A stretch of DNA of 64,000 nucleotides from Elusimicrobia bacterium GWA2_69_24 (GTDB lineage Bacteria > Elusimicrobiota > Elusimicrobia > UBA1565). Under the pieces are notes generated by a model that saw nothing but the letters and a program-made list of their open reading frames with translations, ran no database searches and was not told where the DNA came from. The stretch spans positions 1 through 64,000 of the forward strand of contig MGTY01000027.1 of NCBI GenBank assembly GCA_001799695.1. Direction: 5' to 3'. The position numbers were made by a program, and so were the translations under genes. Below are positions 17,346 through 24,487 of the stretch, piece by piece. Positions within the stretch are counted from its first letter, which is position 1. Each line of letters starts with the position of its first letter.

Positions 17346-18718
17346 CCCAGCTCCTCGACGAGACGCTCCAGCGCCAGCGCCCGCGACGCCTTGAAATAGA
17401 CCGCCGTGCCCGGTTGGAGCAAGGAACGCAGGGGCTCCCGCAGGGCCGCGGCGTCCGGGGTGTGCACGACCGGGAACCGCTCCGCCGCCGCGGCCGCCGC
17501 GGCCGCGCCCGTCATGAGCTCCCCGGTCAGGAACGCCGCCGACAGGGGGAGTCTGCCCACCCAGCGGCCCAGCTCCGCGTGCATGGCGGCGGACTCCGGC
17601 CCCAGTTCCTTCATGTCGCCCAGGACCACGATCCGAGAGCCGCCCGGGAAGGTCTCCAGGAAGGTCTCGATCCCGGCCCGCATCGAGGCCGGGTTGGCGT
17701 TGTAGGCGTCCACCACGAAGACGGCTCCGGAGGGGTGCCGGCGGACCGCGAAGCGCAGGGGCGCGGGCTGGAAGGCGCGCAGGCCGGCCTCGATCTCCGC
17801 GGGAGTGAAGCCCAAGGACAGGGCCGCGGCCGCGGCCGCGGCCGCGTTCATGCGGTGGATGCTGCCGTAGTGCTCCCCGGGCACCTGGACCCGCTTGCCC
17901 GCGACCTCCAGGGTGATCCCGGTGGCCGGCCCGGCGGGAGGGTGCAGGGCGCGGGCCCCGAGTCCGGGCCGCTCCGTCGCCCCGAACAGGAGCACCGGGC
18001 GCTCGAGCCCGGCCGCCAGCCTCGCCAGCAGGGGGTCATCGGCGTTGAGGATGGCCGGGCCTCCGGGCGGCAGAGCGTCGATCAGCTCGGCCTTGCCCTT
18101 GAGGGTCCCCTCCAGGCTCTTGAAGAACTCCAGGTGCGCGGGGCCGATGTTGGTCAGCACCCCAGCCGTGGGCTGCGCCGCGCGCGCCAGGGCGCGGATG
18201 TCGCCCGGCCGGGACGCCCCCATCTCGAACACCGCGAACGCGTGGGAGGCGTCCAGCTCCAGGATGGAGAGCGGCAGGCCGATCTCGTTGTTGAGGTTCC
18301 CCGCGTTGGCGCAGACCTGCCCCCGCGTGGCGAGGATGGCGCGGAGCATCTCCTTGACCGTGGTCTTCCCGTTGCTCCCGGTGATTCCGACCACGGGGAT
18401 GCGGAAACGGCTCCGGTGCGCCGCGGCGAGCAGGGCCAGGGCGGCGCGGGTGTCGGACACCGCGAGGACCGCCGGGGGCTGTTTCTCGGGCAGGGGGGCG
18501 CCGCGGGCCACCACCCAGCCGGCGCAGCGCGCGGCCCCCTCCGCGCCCAGGAAATCGTGCGCGTCGTGGCGTTCCCCTTTCAAGGCCCAGAACGCCTGGC
18601 CGCCGTCCAGGCGGCGGCTGTCCGTCGCAAGGGACGCGAAGGGCCGCCGGGGGTCGCCGCGCAGCAGGGACCCTCCCGTGGCCGACGCCGCCTCGCCCCA
18701 GTTCATCTTGAGATCCAT
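17342..18718 (-). CDS. murF: UDP-MurNAc-tripeptide--D-Ala-D-Ala ligase MurF
   Basis: This 458-residue Mur ligase adds D-Ala-D-Ala to UDP-MurNAc-tripeptide. Blocks seen are ATDSRRLDGGQAFWALKGERHDAHDFL (uridine domain), VVGITGSNGKTTVKEMLRAIL (ATP loop), NNEIGLPLSIL, VLTNIGPAHLEFFKSLEG and FVVDAYNANPASMRAGIETF. I chose the ATG at 18718, 2 bases after the murE stop; a GTG at 18727 would overlap murE by seven bases. The alanine-rich insertion (about residues 285-300) is low complexity but in the expected linker. Together with MurE and MurD it completes most of the cytosolic stem-peptide pathway; murC and ddl are not in the window. Confidence 0.95.
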   Translation of the reverse strand: MDLKMNWGEAASATGGSLLRGDPRRPFASLATDSRRLDGGQAFWALKGERHDAHDFLGAEGAARCAGWVVARGAPLPEKQPPAVLAVSDTRAALALLAAAHRSRFRIPVVGITGSNGKTTVKEMLRAILATRGQVCANAGNLNNEIGLPLSILELDASHAFAVFEMGASRPGDIRALARAAQPTAGVLTNIGPAHLEFFKSLEGTLKGKAELIDALPPGGPAILNADDPLLARLAAGLERPVLLFGATERPGLGARALHPPAGPATGITLEVAGKRVQVPGEHYGSIHRMNAAAAAAAALSLGFTPAEIEAGLRAFQPAPLRFAVRRHPSGAVFVVDAYNANPASMRAGIETFLETFPGGSRIVVLGDMKELGPESAAMHAELGRWVGRLPLSAAFLTGELMTGAAAAAAAAERFPVVHTPDAAALREPLRSLLQPGTAVYFKASRALALERLVEELG

Positions 18719-18720
18719 GT

Positions 18721-20244
18721 TCAGCACCGCCCCGCTGTCTTCAGCGCGGTCCGCGCGGTCTCTCGGTCGTCGAAGCGCTGGGTCCGGTCCCGGAAGATCT
18801 GCGTGTCCTCATGCCCCTTTCCCGCGATGAGCACGATGTCCCCTTCCTGGGCGACCCGCATCGCCTCGAGGACCGCCTCGGCGCGGTCCGGGACGATCTG
18901 GTAGTTGTCATAGCCGCCGGCCTGCATCCCGGCCTCGATCTCGCGCAGGATGTCCATCGGGTCCTCCCCGCGGGGGTTGTCGGAGGTGGCGATGGCCAAA
19001 TCGCTGCCCGCGCAGGCGGCCGCGCCCATGGGGCCGCGCTTGCTGCGGTCCCGGTCCCCGCCGCAGCCGAAGACGGTGATGATCCGGCGGTGCGGCAGGG
19101 CGCCCAGGGCCTCGAGGACGGTGGCCAGGGCGCCGGTGGTGTGCGCGAAATCGACGAAGACCGCGAAGGGCTGTCCCGCGTCCACCCGCTCCAGGCGGCC
19201 GGGGACCCCGTCCGTGCTCTTGAGGCCCTCGAGGACCGCCTCGGGAGCGGCGCCCAGTTCCATGGCCGCGGCGGCGGCGGCCAGGGCGTTCTGGATGTTG
19301 TGTCCGCCCGGGAGCTTGATCTCGGCCAGCCATTCCCGGTCCTTGCGGCACAGGCGGAAGGCGCTGCCCCGCACGGTGCAGACTGCTCCCTCCGCGCGGT
19401 AATCCGCTTCCGGTCCGGAGCCGAAGGTGACCTGGCGGACGTCGAGGGAGCGGCGGCGGAGCTTCGCGTAGGACTCGTCGTCCCGGTTGAGGACCGCGAC
19501 GCGCGCCTTCCGGGCGGGGTCGGAGCGCTCCAACAGCTCGAACAGGCGCGCCTTGGCCGCGAAATACTCCTCCCGCGTCTTGTGGAAATCGAGGTGGTCG
19601 CTCTGGAGGTTGGTCATGATGGCGGCGTCGAAGCGTATCTCCTCCACGCGCTGGGTGGCCAGGGCGTGGGAGGAGACCTCCATGGCGACGTGGGTCGCCC
19701 CCCCGTCCCGCATCCGGGCCAGGAGCCGCAGGAGTTCCAGCGAGAAGGGGGTGGTGTTCTGGGCCTTGGCGATCTCGCGGTGGCGCAGGCGTACGCCGAT
19801 CGTGCCCACGACGCCCGGCGTCCCGCCCATGCGGCTGAAGATGGATTCCAGGAGGTAGGTCACCGTGGTCTTCCCGTTGGTCCCCGTGACCCCCACGACG
19901 GTCATGGCTTCCGTGGGGTCCCCGAAGAACACGCCGGCCACCCGGCCCATGGCCGCGAAGACGTCGCCCACCTGCACCCAGGTCACCGAGCCCCCGCCGG
20001 CGCCTTGGCGGAGCAAGGTGATCGGGGCGGGAGGCGGCTTGAGCTCGCTGAGCACCGCGACCGCGCCTTTGGACACGGCCTGCCGGACGAAGCGGTTGCC
20101 GTCCGTCTTGGCGCCCGGCAGGGCCACGAACAGGGAGCCGGGGGTGACGGCGCGGGAATCGAAGGTGATGTCCTGGACGGGGACGGCGAGGTCGCCGCTG
20201 GCGTATTCGGGCTTGAGACCGGCCAGGAGCCCTTGCAGCGTCAT
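18721..20244 (-). CDS. murE: UDP-MurNAc-L-Ala-D-Glu--meso-DAP ligase MurE
   Basis: This 507-residue Mur ligase adds the third residue of the stem peptide. The ATP loop is VVGVTGTNGKTTVTYLLES (about residue 120). The central domain has HVAMEVSSHALATQRVEEIRFD and MTNLQSDHLDFHKTREEYFAAKARLF. The specificity block reads TSDNPRGEDPMDI: DNPR is the meso-diaminopimelate signature, so the wall is DAP type. The first ATG in frame lies on the ftsI stop (one shared base), which fixes the start; the frame stays open further upstream but only inside ftsI. The length is normal. Confidence 0.96.
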   Translation of the reverse strand: MTLQGLLAGLKPEYASGDLAVPVQDITFDSRAVTPGSLFVALPGAKTDGNRFVRQAVSKGAVAVLSELKPPPAPITLLRQGAGGGSVTWVQVGDVFAAMGRVAGVFFGDPTEAMTVVGVTGTNGKTTVTYLLESIFSRMGGTPGVVGTIGVRLRHREIAKAQNTTPFSLELLRLLARMRDGGATHVAMEVSSHALATQRVEEIRFDAAIMTNLQSDHLDFHKTREEYFAAKARLFELLERSDPARKARVAVLNRDDESYAKLRRRSLDVRQVTFGSGPEADYRAEGAVCTVRGSAFRLCRKDREWLAEIKLPGGHNIQNALAAAAAAMELGAAPEAVLEGLKSTDGVPGRLERVDAGQPFAVFVDFAHTTGALATVLEALGALPHRRIITVFGCGGDRDRSKRGPMGAAACAGSDLAIATSDNPRGEDPMDILREIEAGMQAGGYDNYQIVPDRAEAVLEAMRVAQEGDIVLIAGKGHEDTQIFRDRTQRFDDRETARTALKTAGRC

Positions 20245-22070
20245 CAAGCGGCCTTGGACGCAGATCCGAGCGCCTGCTCTCCGTGCAGTATGGGGCGGGC
20301 GGGAGCGGCCGCCGGGCGGGCTGGAGCGGGGAACTGCCGCGGCGCCGGGAGCTTCGGCGAGGCGGGGACCGGCGCCGGGGCGGCTTCGGCCGGGGCGATC
20401 TTCTCGCCGCCGCGGTCCACGGCCAGCGGCGTCTCGGGAGGAACGCCCTTCATGGCCAGGAGGATATTGGCCAGCTTGGCGAAGACCGGCGCGGCGACCT
20501 GGGCGCCGTAGTACTCCCCCTGGGGGGAGTCGATGACGACGAGCACCGTGAACAAAGGGTCGCGGGCCGGGAAATATCCCACGAAGGAGGCGATGTACTC
20601 GTTCTCGGAATATTGTCCCGTGCGGGGGTCCACCTTTTGGGCGGTCCCGGTCTTTCCCGCCGTGCGATACCCGGCCAGACGGCTGGTGGAGCCGGTCCCC
20701 GCGTCCACCACGAGCTCGAGCATCTTGCGGACCTCGGCGATGGTCTCCGCCTTGGCCACCCGGCGCACGCGGACCGGGCCCGGGGTCGGCTCGTCCCCGA
20801 TCGCCAGCACCAGCCGCGGTTCCAGGAGCTCGCCGCCGTTGGCGATGGCGGAATAGGCGCTGAGCAGCTGGATGGGGGTCACCGCCACCCCCTGCCCGAA
20901 CGCGGCGTTGGCCAGGCGCACGTCCCGCAGGGTCGCGGCGGCGCCCATGATCCCGCTGGATTCCCCGGGCAGGGGCACCCCGGTCCGGTAGCCGAACCCG
21001 AACAGGGCGCATTGCTTGAGGAAGGCCGCCGCGCCCATCTTGAGCCCGAGCTTGCCCGACCCGATGTTGGAGGAATGCTGGATGATCTCGGGCAGGGTCA
21101 GGAGCCCCTGCTTGTCGTGGTCCTTGATGGTGACCTTGGAATTGACCGCCCAGCGCCCGTTCTCGCAGTCGAGCTTGTCCGTGAGGTTCATGACCCCGCT
21201 CTCGAGAGCGCCCGCGGCCACCACGACCTTGAACGTGGAGCCCGGCTCGTACACGTCCTGGATGGCGGCGTTGCGCAGGGCGTCGTTGGGCGCCAGCGCC
21301 ATCGCCAATATCTCCCCGGTGCGGGGGTCCTGGACCAGGACCGTGCCCGCCTTGGCGCGGTGCTTGGCCATGGCCTCGCTGAGGGCCGCCTCCGCGTAGT
21401 ACTGGATGGCGCTGTCGAGGGTCAGGCGCAGGTCGGGCGGCGGGGCGCCCGCGTCGCCGATCCGTTCCCGGATGGAGCGTCCGTCGCCGTCGCGCATGCT
21501 GGCCACCGGGATGGCCTGGGCGCTGATCTTCCGGTCGAAGGAGAGTTCCAGGCCGGAACTGCCGCGGTCCGAAGAATTGACGCTCCCCAGGATGCCGCGG
21601 GCGAGTTCCTCGTTGGGATAGCGGCGCTGCTGATCCGCCTGCAGCCCGATCCAGGGATAGCGGGTCTGGAGCCCGCGCAGCGCCAGCAGCTTGGCCTCCG
21701 GCACGTCGCGCTGGATCCATACGTTGCGGGTGCGCTGCCGGAGCTGGGCGCGGATGGCGGGAAGCGGCTGCTCGAGGACGGCGGCGAGCGCGCGCAAGCC
21801 CGCCTCCCCGGAGGACTTGTCCGCCCGGAGGCCGTAGCGGTCGACGAAGCAGGAATCGACCGTGGTGGACTGCGCTAGGACCCGGCCGCTGCGGTCCAGG
21901 ATGCGGCCGCGCGGCACGATCTGGAGCGTCTGGGATTCGGTGCGGTGGAGGATCTGGGTGGAGAAGTCCTGATGGCGTACGATCTGCAGGTAGCCGAGGC
22001 GGAGCGCGATGGGGATGAGCGGGACCAGGCACAACGCGGCGCTGAGCTGGAGGCGGAGGCCCGTGCGCAT
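20244..22070 (-). CDS. ftsI: Peptidoglycan D,D-transpeptidase FtsI (PBP3)
   Basis: This 608-residue class B penicillin-binding protein cross-links septal peptidoglycan with FtsW. It has a single N-terminal membrane anchor (LSAALCLVPLIPIALRLGYLQ) and a pedestal domain (RGRILDRSGRVLAQS). The transpeptidase domain carries SxxK in YEPGSTFKVVVAAGA, SxN in IQHSSNIGSGKLG and KTG in YRTAGKTGTAQKV. The C-terminus has a Pro/Ala-rich tail of about 70 residues (from around 540) with low complexity and no PASTA domain. The ATG is 1 base after the ftsL-like stop. Confidence 0.95.
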   Translation of the reverse strand: MRTGLRLQLSAALCLVPLIPIALRLGYLQIVRHQDFSTQILHRTESQTLQIVPRGRILDRSGRVLAQSTTVDSCFVDRYGLRADKSSGEAGLRALAAVLEQPLPAIRAQLRQRTRNVWIQRDVPEAKLLALRGLQTRYPWIGLQADQQRRYPNEELARGILGSVNSSDRGSSGLELSFDRKISAQAIPVASMRDGDGRSIRERIGDAGAPPPDLRLTLDSAIQYYAEAALSEAMAKHRAKAGTVLVQDPRTGEILAMALAPNDALRNAAIQDVYEPGSTFKVVVAAGALESGVMNLTDKLDCENGRWAVNSKVTIKDHDKQGLLTLPEIIQHSSNIGSGKLGLKMGAAAFLKQCALFGFGYRTGVPLPGESSGIMGAAATLRDVRLANAAFGQGVAVTPIQLLSAYSAIANGGELLEPRLVLAIGDEPTPGPVRVRRVAKAETIAEVRKMLELVVDAGTGSTSRLAGYRTAGKTGTAQKVDPRTGQYSENEYIASFVGYFPARDPLFTVLVVIDSPQGEYYGAQVAAPVFAKLANILLAMKGVPPETPLAVDRGGEKIAPAEAAPAPVPASPKLPAPRQFPAPARPAAAPARPILHGEQALGSASKAA

Positions 22071-22071
22071 C

Positions 22072-22413
22072 CTATTCTATCAGCCGGCTCAGGAATTGGA
22101 ACTCCTCTTTCTTCTTGGTCGGGACGGTCTTCTCCGGGAGCCGGGCCACGGTGCTCCCGATGAAGACCACGTTCTCCGGGCTGGTCGGGGCCATGCCGAG
22201 CTTCTGCCGGGCGGCTTTGGCCAGCCGGTCCGGCGCGTGCAGCTTGTCGAGCTCGAGCCTGAGGAGGGTGACCCTGTTCTTGCGCAGCGTTAGCTCCCCC
22301 TGCGCCGTGCTCACCCGGTAGCCGAGACGCGTCGCCTGCACCTGCTCCCAGAGGAATAGGAACACGATGCAGGTCGCCGCTGCGCACCATTTCGCCGTCG
22401 CCGTTCTATCCAT
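22072..22413 (-). CDS. ftsL: FtsL-like division protein
   Basis: This 113-residue bitopic membrane protein has a short basic N-terminus (MDRTATAKW), one helix (CAAATCIVFLFLWEQVQA) and a periplasmic leucine-zipper-like coiled coil (STAQGELTLRKNRVTLLRLELDKLHAPDRLAKAA). The closing motif ARQKLGMAPTSPENVVFI is typical of FtsL/DivIC-type proteins. Size and position between rsmH and ftsI match FtsL, which scaffolds FtsW-FtsI with FtsB. The family has weak sequence identity, so the name rests mainly on topology and context. Upstream in frame the reading frame continues into the hairpin repeats, so the ATG at 22413 is the sensible start. Confidence 0.82.
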   Translation of the reverse strand: MDRTATAKWCAAATCIVFLFLWEQVQATRLGYRVSTAQGELTLRKNRVTLLRLELDKLHAPDRLAKAARQKLGMAPTSPENVVFIGSTVARLPEKTVPTKKKEEFQFLSRLIE

Positions 22414-22423
22414 GTTCCTTATA

Positions 22424-22672
22424 AAATCGGCGAGCACCCCGCCGAGTAGGTGCTCACCCAATCGTGGGACCTGCGGCAGGGAGCAGCTCCTTTCCGCAGG
22501 CCCCGGGTTCCGTCCTCCTTCGTTTCCGTCACAAAGTCGGCGAGCACCCCGCCGAGTAGGTGCTCACCCAATCGTGGGGCTCTGCGCAACCCCTTGGTTC
22601 TCCACATGGTCCTCATGTCTCAGTCTCAAATTCGGGGGCACCCCGCCGAGTAGGTGCCCGCCAGATCGTTTT
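22424..22672 (-). repeat. Three copies of a hairpin repeat between ftsL and the small ORF
   Basis: Copies of about 45 bp lie at 22424-22468, 22534-22579 and 22628-22672. On the minus strand each can form a stem (GGTGAGCACC / GGTGCTCGCC) around the loop TACTCGGCGG. Copy 3 replaces an A-T pair of the stem with G-C on both sides, a compensatory change. Between copies 1 and 2 sits the unrelated composite hairpin 22470-22500, also found in the MITE. This is repetitive DNA inside an otherwise gap-free operon. Confidence 0.75.
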
Positions 22673-22824
22673 CAACGCAGGGCCGCCTGGCGGTCCCCGC
22701 TCTTAAGGAAAATGCGTCTCCAGATGTAGCCCGCGATCGGGGACGGCGCCGGCCGCAGGCTGATCACCTGCTGCCGGGTATTGAGGAAATACATGGAGTT
22801 CGACGGCATGGCGACTTGTTTCAT
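22672..22824 (-). CDS. Small basic protein, 50 residues, coupled to rsmH
   Basis: The ATG overlaps the rsmH stop as ATGA, the usual sign of coupled translation. The 50-residue product (MKQVAMPSNSMYFLNTRQQV ... ending KSGDRQAALR) is basic in its second half, with no clear membrane helix and no recognised family. It ends just where the hairpin repeats begin, so its C-terminus may have been cut or extended by them. It could be a genuine small protein of the division operon or a chance ORF. The coupling and tidy position favour a real gene. Confidence 0.5.
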   Translation of the reverse strand: MKQVAMPSNSMYFLNTRQQVISLRPAPSPIAGYIWRRIFLKSGDRQAALR

Positions 22825-23720
22825 CGGTTTCTCTCCACTACGCGCAGTTTCGCGCTGCGGGATCTGGGATTGCGTCCCGCTTCCTCGGTGCTCGGGCAGA
22901 TCGGAGATGCCGTCACGATGCGGTATCCGCCGTGCTCCTCGAAGGATCGGAAGACGTGCTTCACGATGCGGTCCTCCAGCGAATGGAAAGAGATGACGGC
23001 GATGCGGCCCCCGGGGCGGAGCAGGGCGGCGATGGACTCGAGCCCCCGGGTCAGGTTCTCGAGCTCCTGATTGACCGCGATGCGCAGGGCCATGAAGGTC
23101 TTGGTGGCCGGGTGCAGGCGTCCGGTCCGGGGCAGACGCTGCTCGATGAGCTCCTTGAGGTCCCGCGTGGTGCGCAGGGGCTGGTCCTGGCGGGCCGCCA
23201 CGATCCAGCGCGCGATCCTCTGGGCCTGGCGCTCCTCGCCGTACTCCCGGAGCAGGAGCGTCAGCTGCTCCTCGGGCCACTCGTTGACGATGCGTTCCGC
23301 GGTCAGCGGGCTGTCGGGATCGAGCCGCATGTCCAGGGGGCCCTCGTGGTTGATGGCGAAGCCGCGGCTGGCCTTGTCCATCTGCAGGGAGGAGACGCCG
23401 AGGTCGAACAGGGCCCCGGTCAGGAACGGCCCGGAGGCCCCCAGCTCGACCTGGAAAGTCTGGCTCAAGTTTCGGAAGTTCGCGCGGACCAGCCGGAATC
23501 TTCCGGCGAAGGGCTGGAGCCGCTCTGCGGCTATCGCCAGCGCCTGGGGGTCCATGTCCGTTCCGATGAGACGTCCTTGAGCCGAGATCGTGGCGAGTAC
23601 GGCTTCGGCGTGCCCGCCGAGGCCGAGCGTCGCGTCCAGATAGGTGCCGTCCTTGTCGGTGACGAGGTGCTCGATCACCTCGTTCAGGAGGACGGGTTCG
23701 TGCGTGTATTCCTCATCCAT
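22821..23720 (-). CDS. rsmH: 16S rRNA (cytosine1402-N4)-methyltransferase RsmH
   Basis: This 299-residue SAM-dependent methyltransferase modifies the P-site region of 16S rRNA. It begins MDEEYTHEPVLLNEVIEHL. The SAM loop is YLDATLGLGGHAEAVL, followed by LIGTDMDPQALAIA, GALFDLGVSSLQMDKASRGF, ATKTFMALRIAVNQEL, and IAVISFHSLEDRIVKHVF, all diagnostic. The length fits. It starts 14 bases after mraZ, as in most bacteria, and its TGA overlaps the next small ORF. Confidence 0.96.
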   Translation of the reverse strand: MDEEYTHEPVLLNEVIEHLVTDKDGTYLDATLGLGGHAEAVLATISAQGRLIGTDMDPQALAIAAERLQPFAGRFRLVRANFRNLSQTFQVELGASGPFLTGALFDLGVSSLQMDKASRGFAINHEGPLDMRLDPDSPLTAERIVNEWPEEQLTLLLREYGEERQAQRIARWIVAARQDQPLRTTRDLKELIEQRLPRTGRLHPATKTFMALRIAVNQELENLTRGLESIAALLRPGGRIAVISFHSLEDRIVKHVFRSFEEHGGYRIVTASPICPSTEEAGRNPRSRSAKLRVVERNR

Positions 23721-23734
23721 GGTGGCCACCGGCG

Positions 23735-24196
23735 TCACAGGTTGATCTCCTTGGCGAGCTCTTCCATGGAGGGCTGCACCTGCTCCGTGGAGTGCTTCTT
23801 CCAAGCCCGGCGGTCCCAGATCTCGGCCTTGTCGCCGGTGCCGATGATCACCACGTCCTTCTTGAGGTCGGCGTGGTCCACGAGGTTCTGCGGCACGAGG
23901 ACGCGGCCCTGCTCGTCGAGCGTCACGTCGATGGCGCGGCCGAAGATGGCGCGCTTGAGGGCGCGCACCTTGTTGGCGTCGGCGATCTTCTTCGAGTTCT
24001 CCTTGAAATCGAGCAGCATCTGGTGCCACTGGGACGGGCGGAGCATCCAGATGCAGTTGTCGAAGCCCTGGGCGAGGTAGAAGCGGGTCTCCCCCTCCGC
24101 GGTGAGCGCGTCCCGGAACGCCGGAGGCACCACGAGGCGATGCTTCGCATCGAGGGTGTATTCGTACTCTCCGATCGTCACCGCGGTCCCGCTCAT
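23735..24196 (-). CDS. mraZ: MraZ transcriptional regulator
   Basis: This 153-residue protein has two AbrB/SpoVT-like MraZ repeats, each with the DxxxR pattern: YTLDAKHRLVVPPAFRDAL near the N-terminus and VTLDEQGRVLVPQNLVDHA in the second half. MraZ forms a ring that binds tandem repeats upstream of its own gene and controls the division operon. I place the start at the ATG 24196 (MSGTAVTIGEYEY); a longer frame would read through the operator repeats at 24201-24237. A GGTGGTGAG directly upstream may serve both as ribosome site and as the last operator repeat. Confidence 0.95.
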   Translation of the reverse strand: MSGTAVTIGEYEYTLDAKHRLVVPPAFRDALTAEGETRFYLAQGFDNCIWMLRPSQWHQMLLDFKENSKKIADANKVRALKRAIFGRAIDVTLDEQGRVLVPQNLVDHADLKKDVVIIGTGDKAEIWDRRAWKKHSTEQVQPSMEELAKEINL

Positions 24197-24200
24197 CTCA

Positions 24201-24237
24201 CCACCTTTCCCCACCTTTCACCACTTCTACCCACCAG
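24201..24237 (-). promoter_or_regulatory. MraZ operator: four 10-bp-spaced repeats
   Basis: The plus strand reads CCACCTTTCC, CCACCTTTCA, CCACTTCTAC, CCACC in exact 10-bp steps; on the transcribed strand these are GTGG repeats. MraZ is known to bind three or four such 10-bp-spaced repeats before its gene, so this is very likely its autoregulatory site. Confidence 0.85.
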
Positions 24238-24244
24238 GGACACA

Positions 24245-24272
24245 ATTATAGCGAAATAGTTTTCTTTGTCAA
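24245..24272 (-). promoter_or_regulatory. Sigma-70 promoter of the division operon
   Basis: On the minus strand TTGACA (24267-24272), a 16-base spacer and TATAAT (24245-24250) form a near-perfect housekeeping promoter. The start site would fall just before the MraZ repeats, so MraZ can bind over the initially transcribed region. No other strong promoter was noted down to the histidine kinase. Confidence 0.85.
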
Positions 24273-24433
24273 GACCCAGGTGAAAATATATGTCACGAGC
24301 CGGCGCGCGGCGCGCGCGGATCCTCGACGGAGAACGGCGTCAGGGGGAGGCGGAAAGATTTCCGTCAAATATCCGTTGCATCGCGGCCTTGCGGATGCCC
24401 CGGGATGCCCAGGCCCGCTCTGGGCCTATCGGG

Positions 24434-24486
24434 CCCCCCACCCCTGCCCCTCCCCCGCTTCGCGGGGGAGGGGTTGGGGGAGGGGG
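24434..24486 (-). terminator. Very GC-rich nested hairpin after the peptidase gene
   Basis: A 12-bp stem CCCCTCCCCCGC / GCGGGGGAGGGG with loop TTC (24447-24473) is nested in outer C-rich/G-rich arms. It begins a few bases past the stop of the minus-strand peptidase gene. Palindromes of this kind are common dispersed intergenic repeats in GC-rich genomes; termination is a likely effect. The rest of 24273-24433 shows no gene. Confidence 0.5.
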
Positions 24487-24487
24487 A

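Noticed and set aside
18721-22032. A single 1,103-codon frame covering murE and most of ftsI
   Set aside because: The upstream part is a shadow of ftsI; the real murE begins at 20244 on the ftsI stop codon, and ftsI is complete in its own frame.
22424-22672. Riboswitch before ftsL
   Set aside because: The hairpins repeat three times with no conserved single-stranded core between them, so dispersed repeats are the better explanation.
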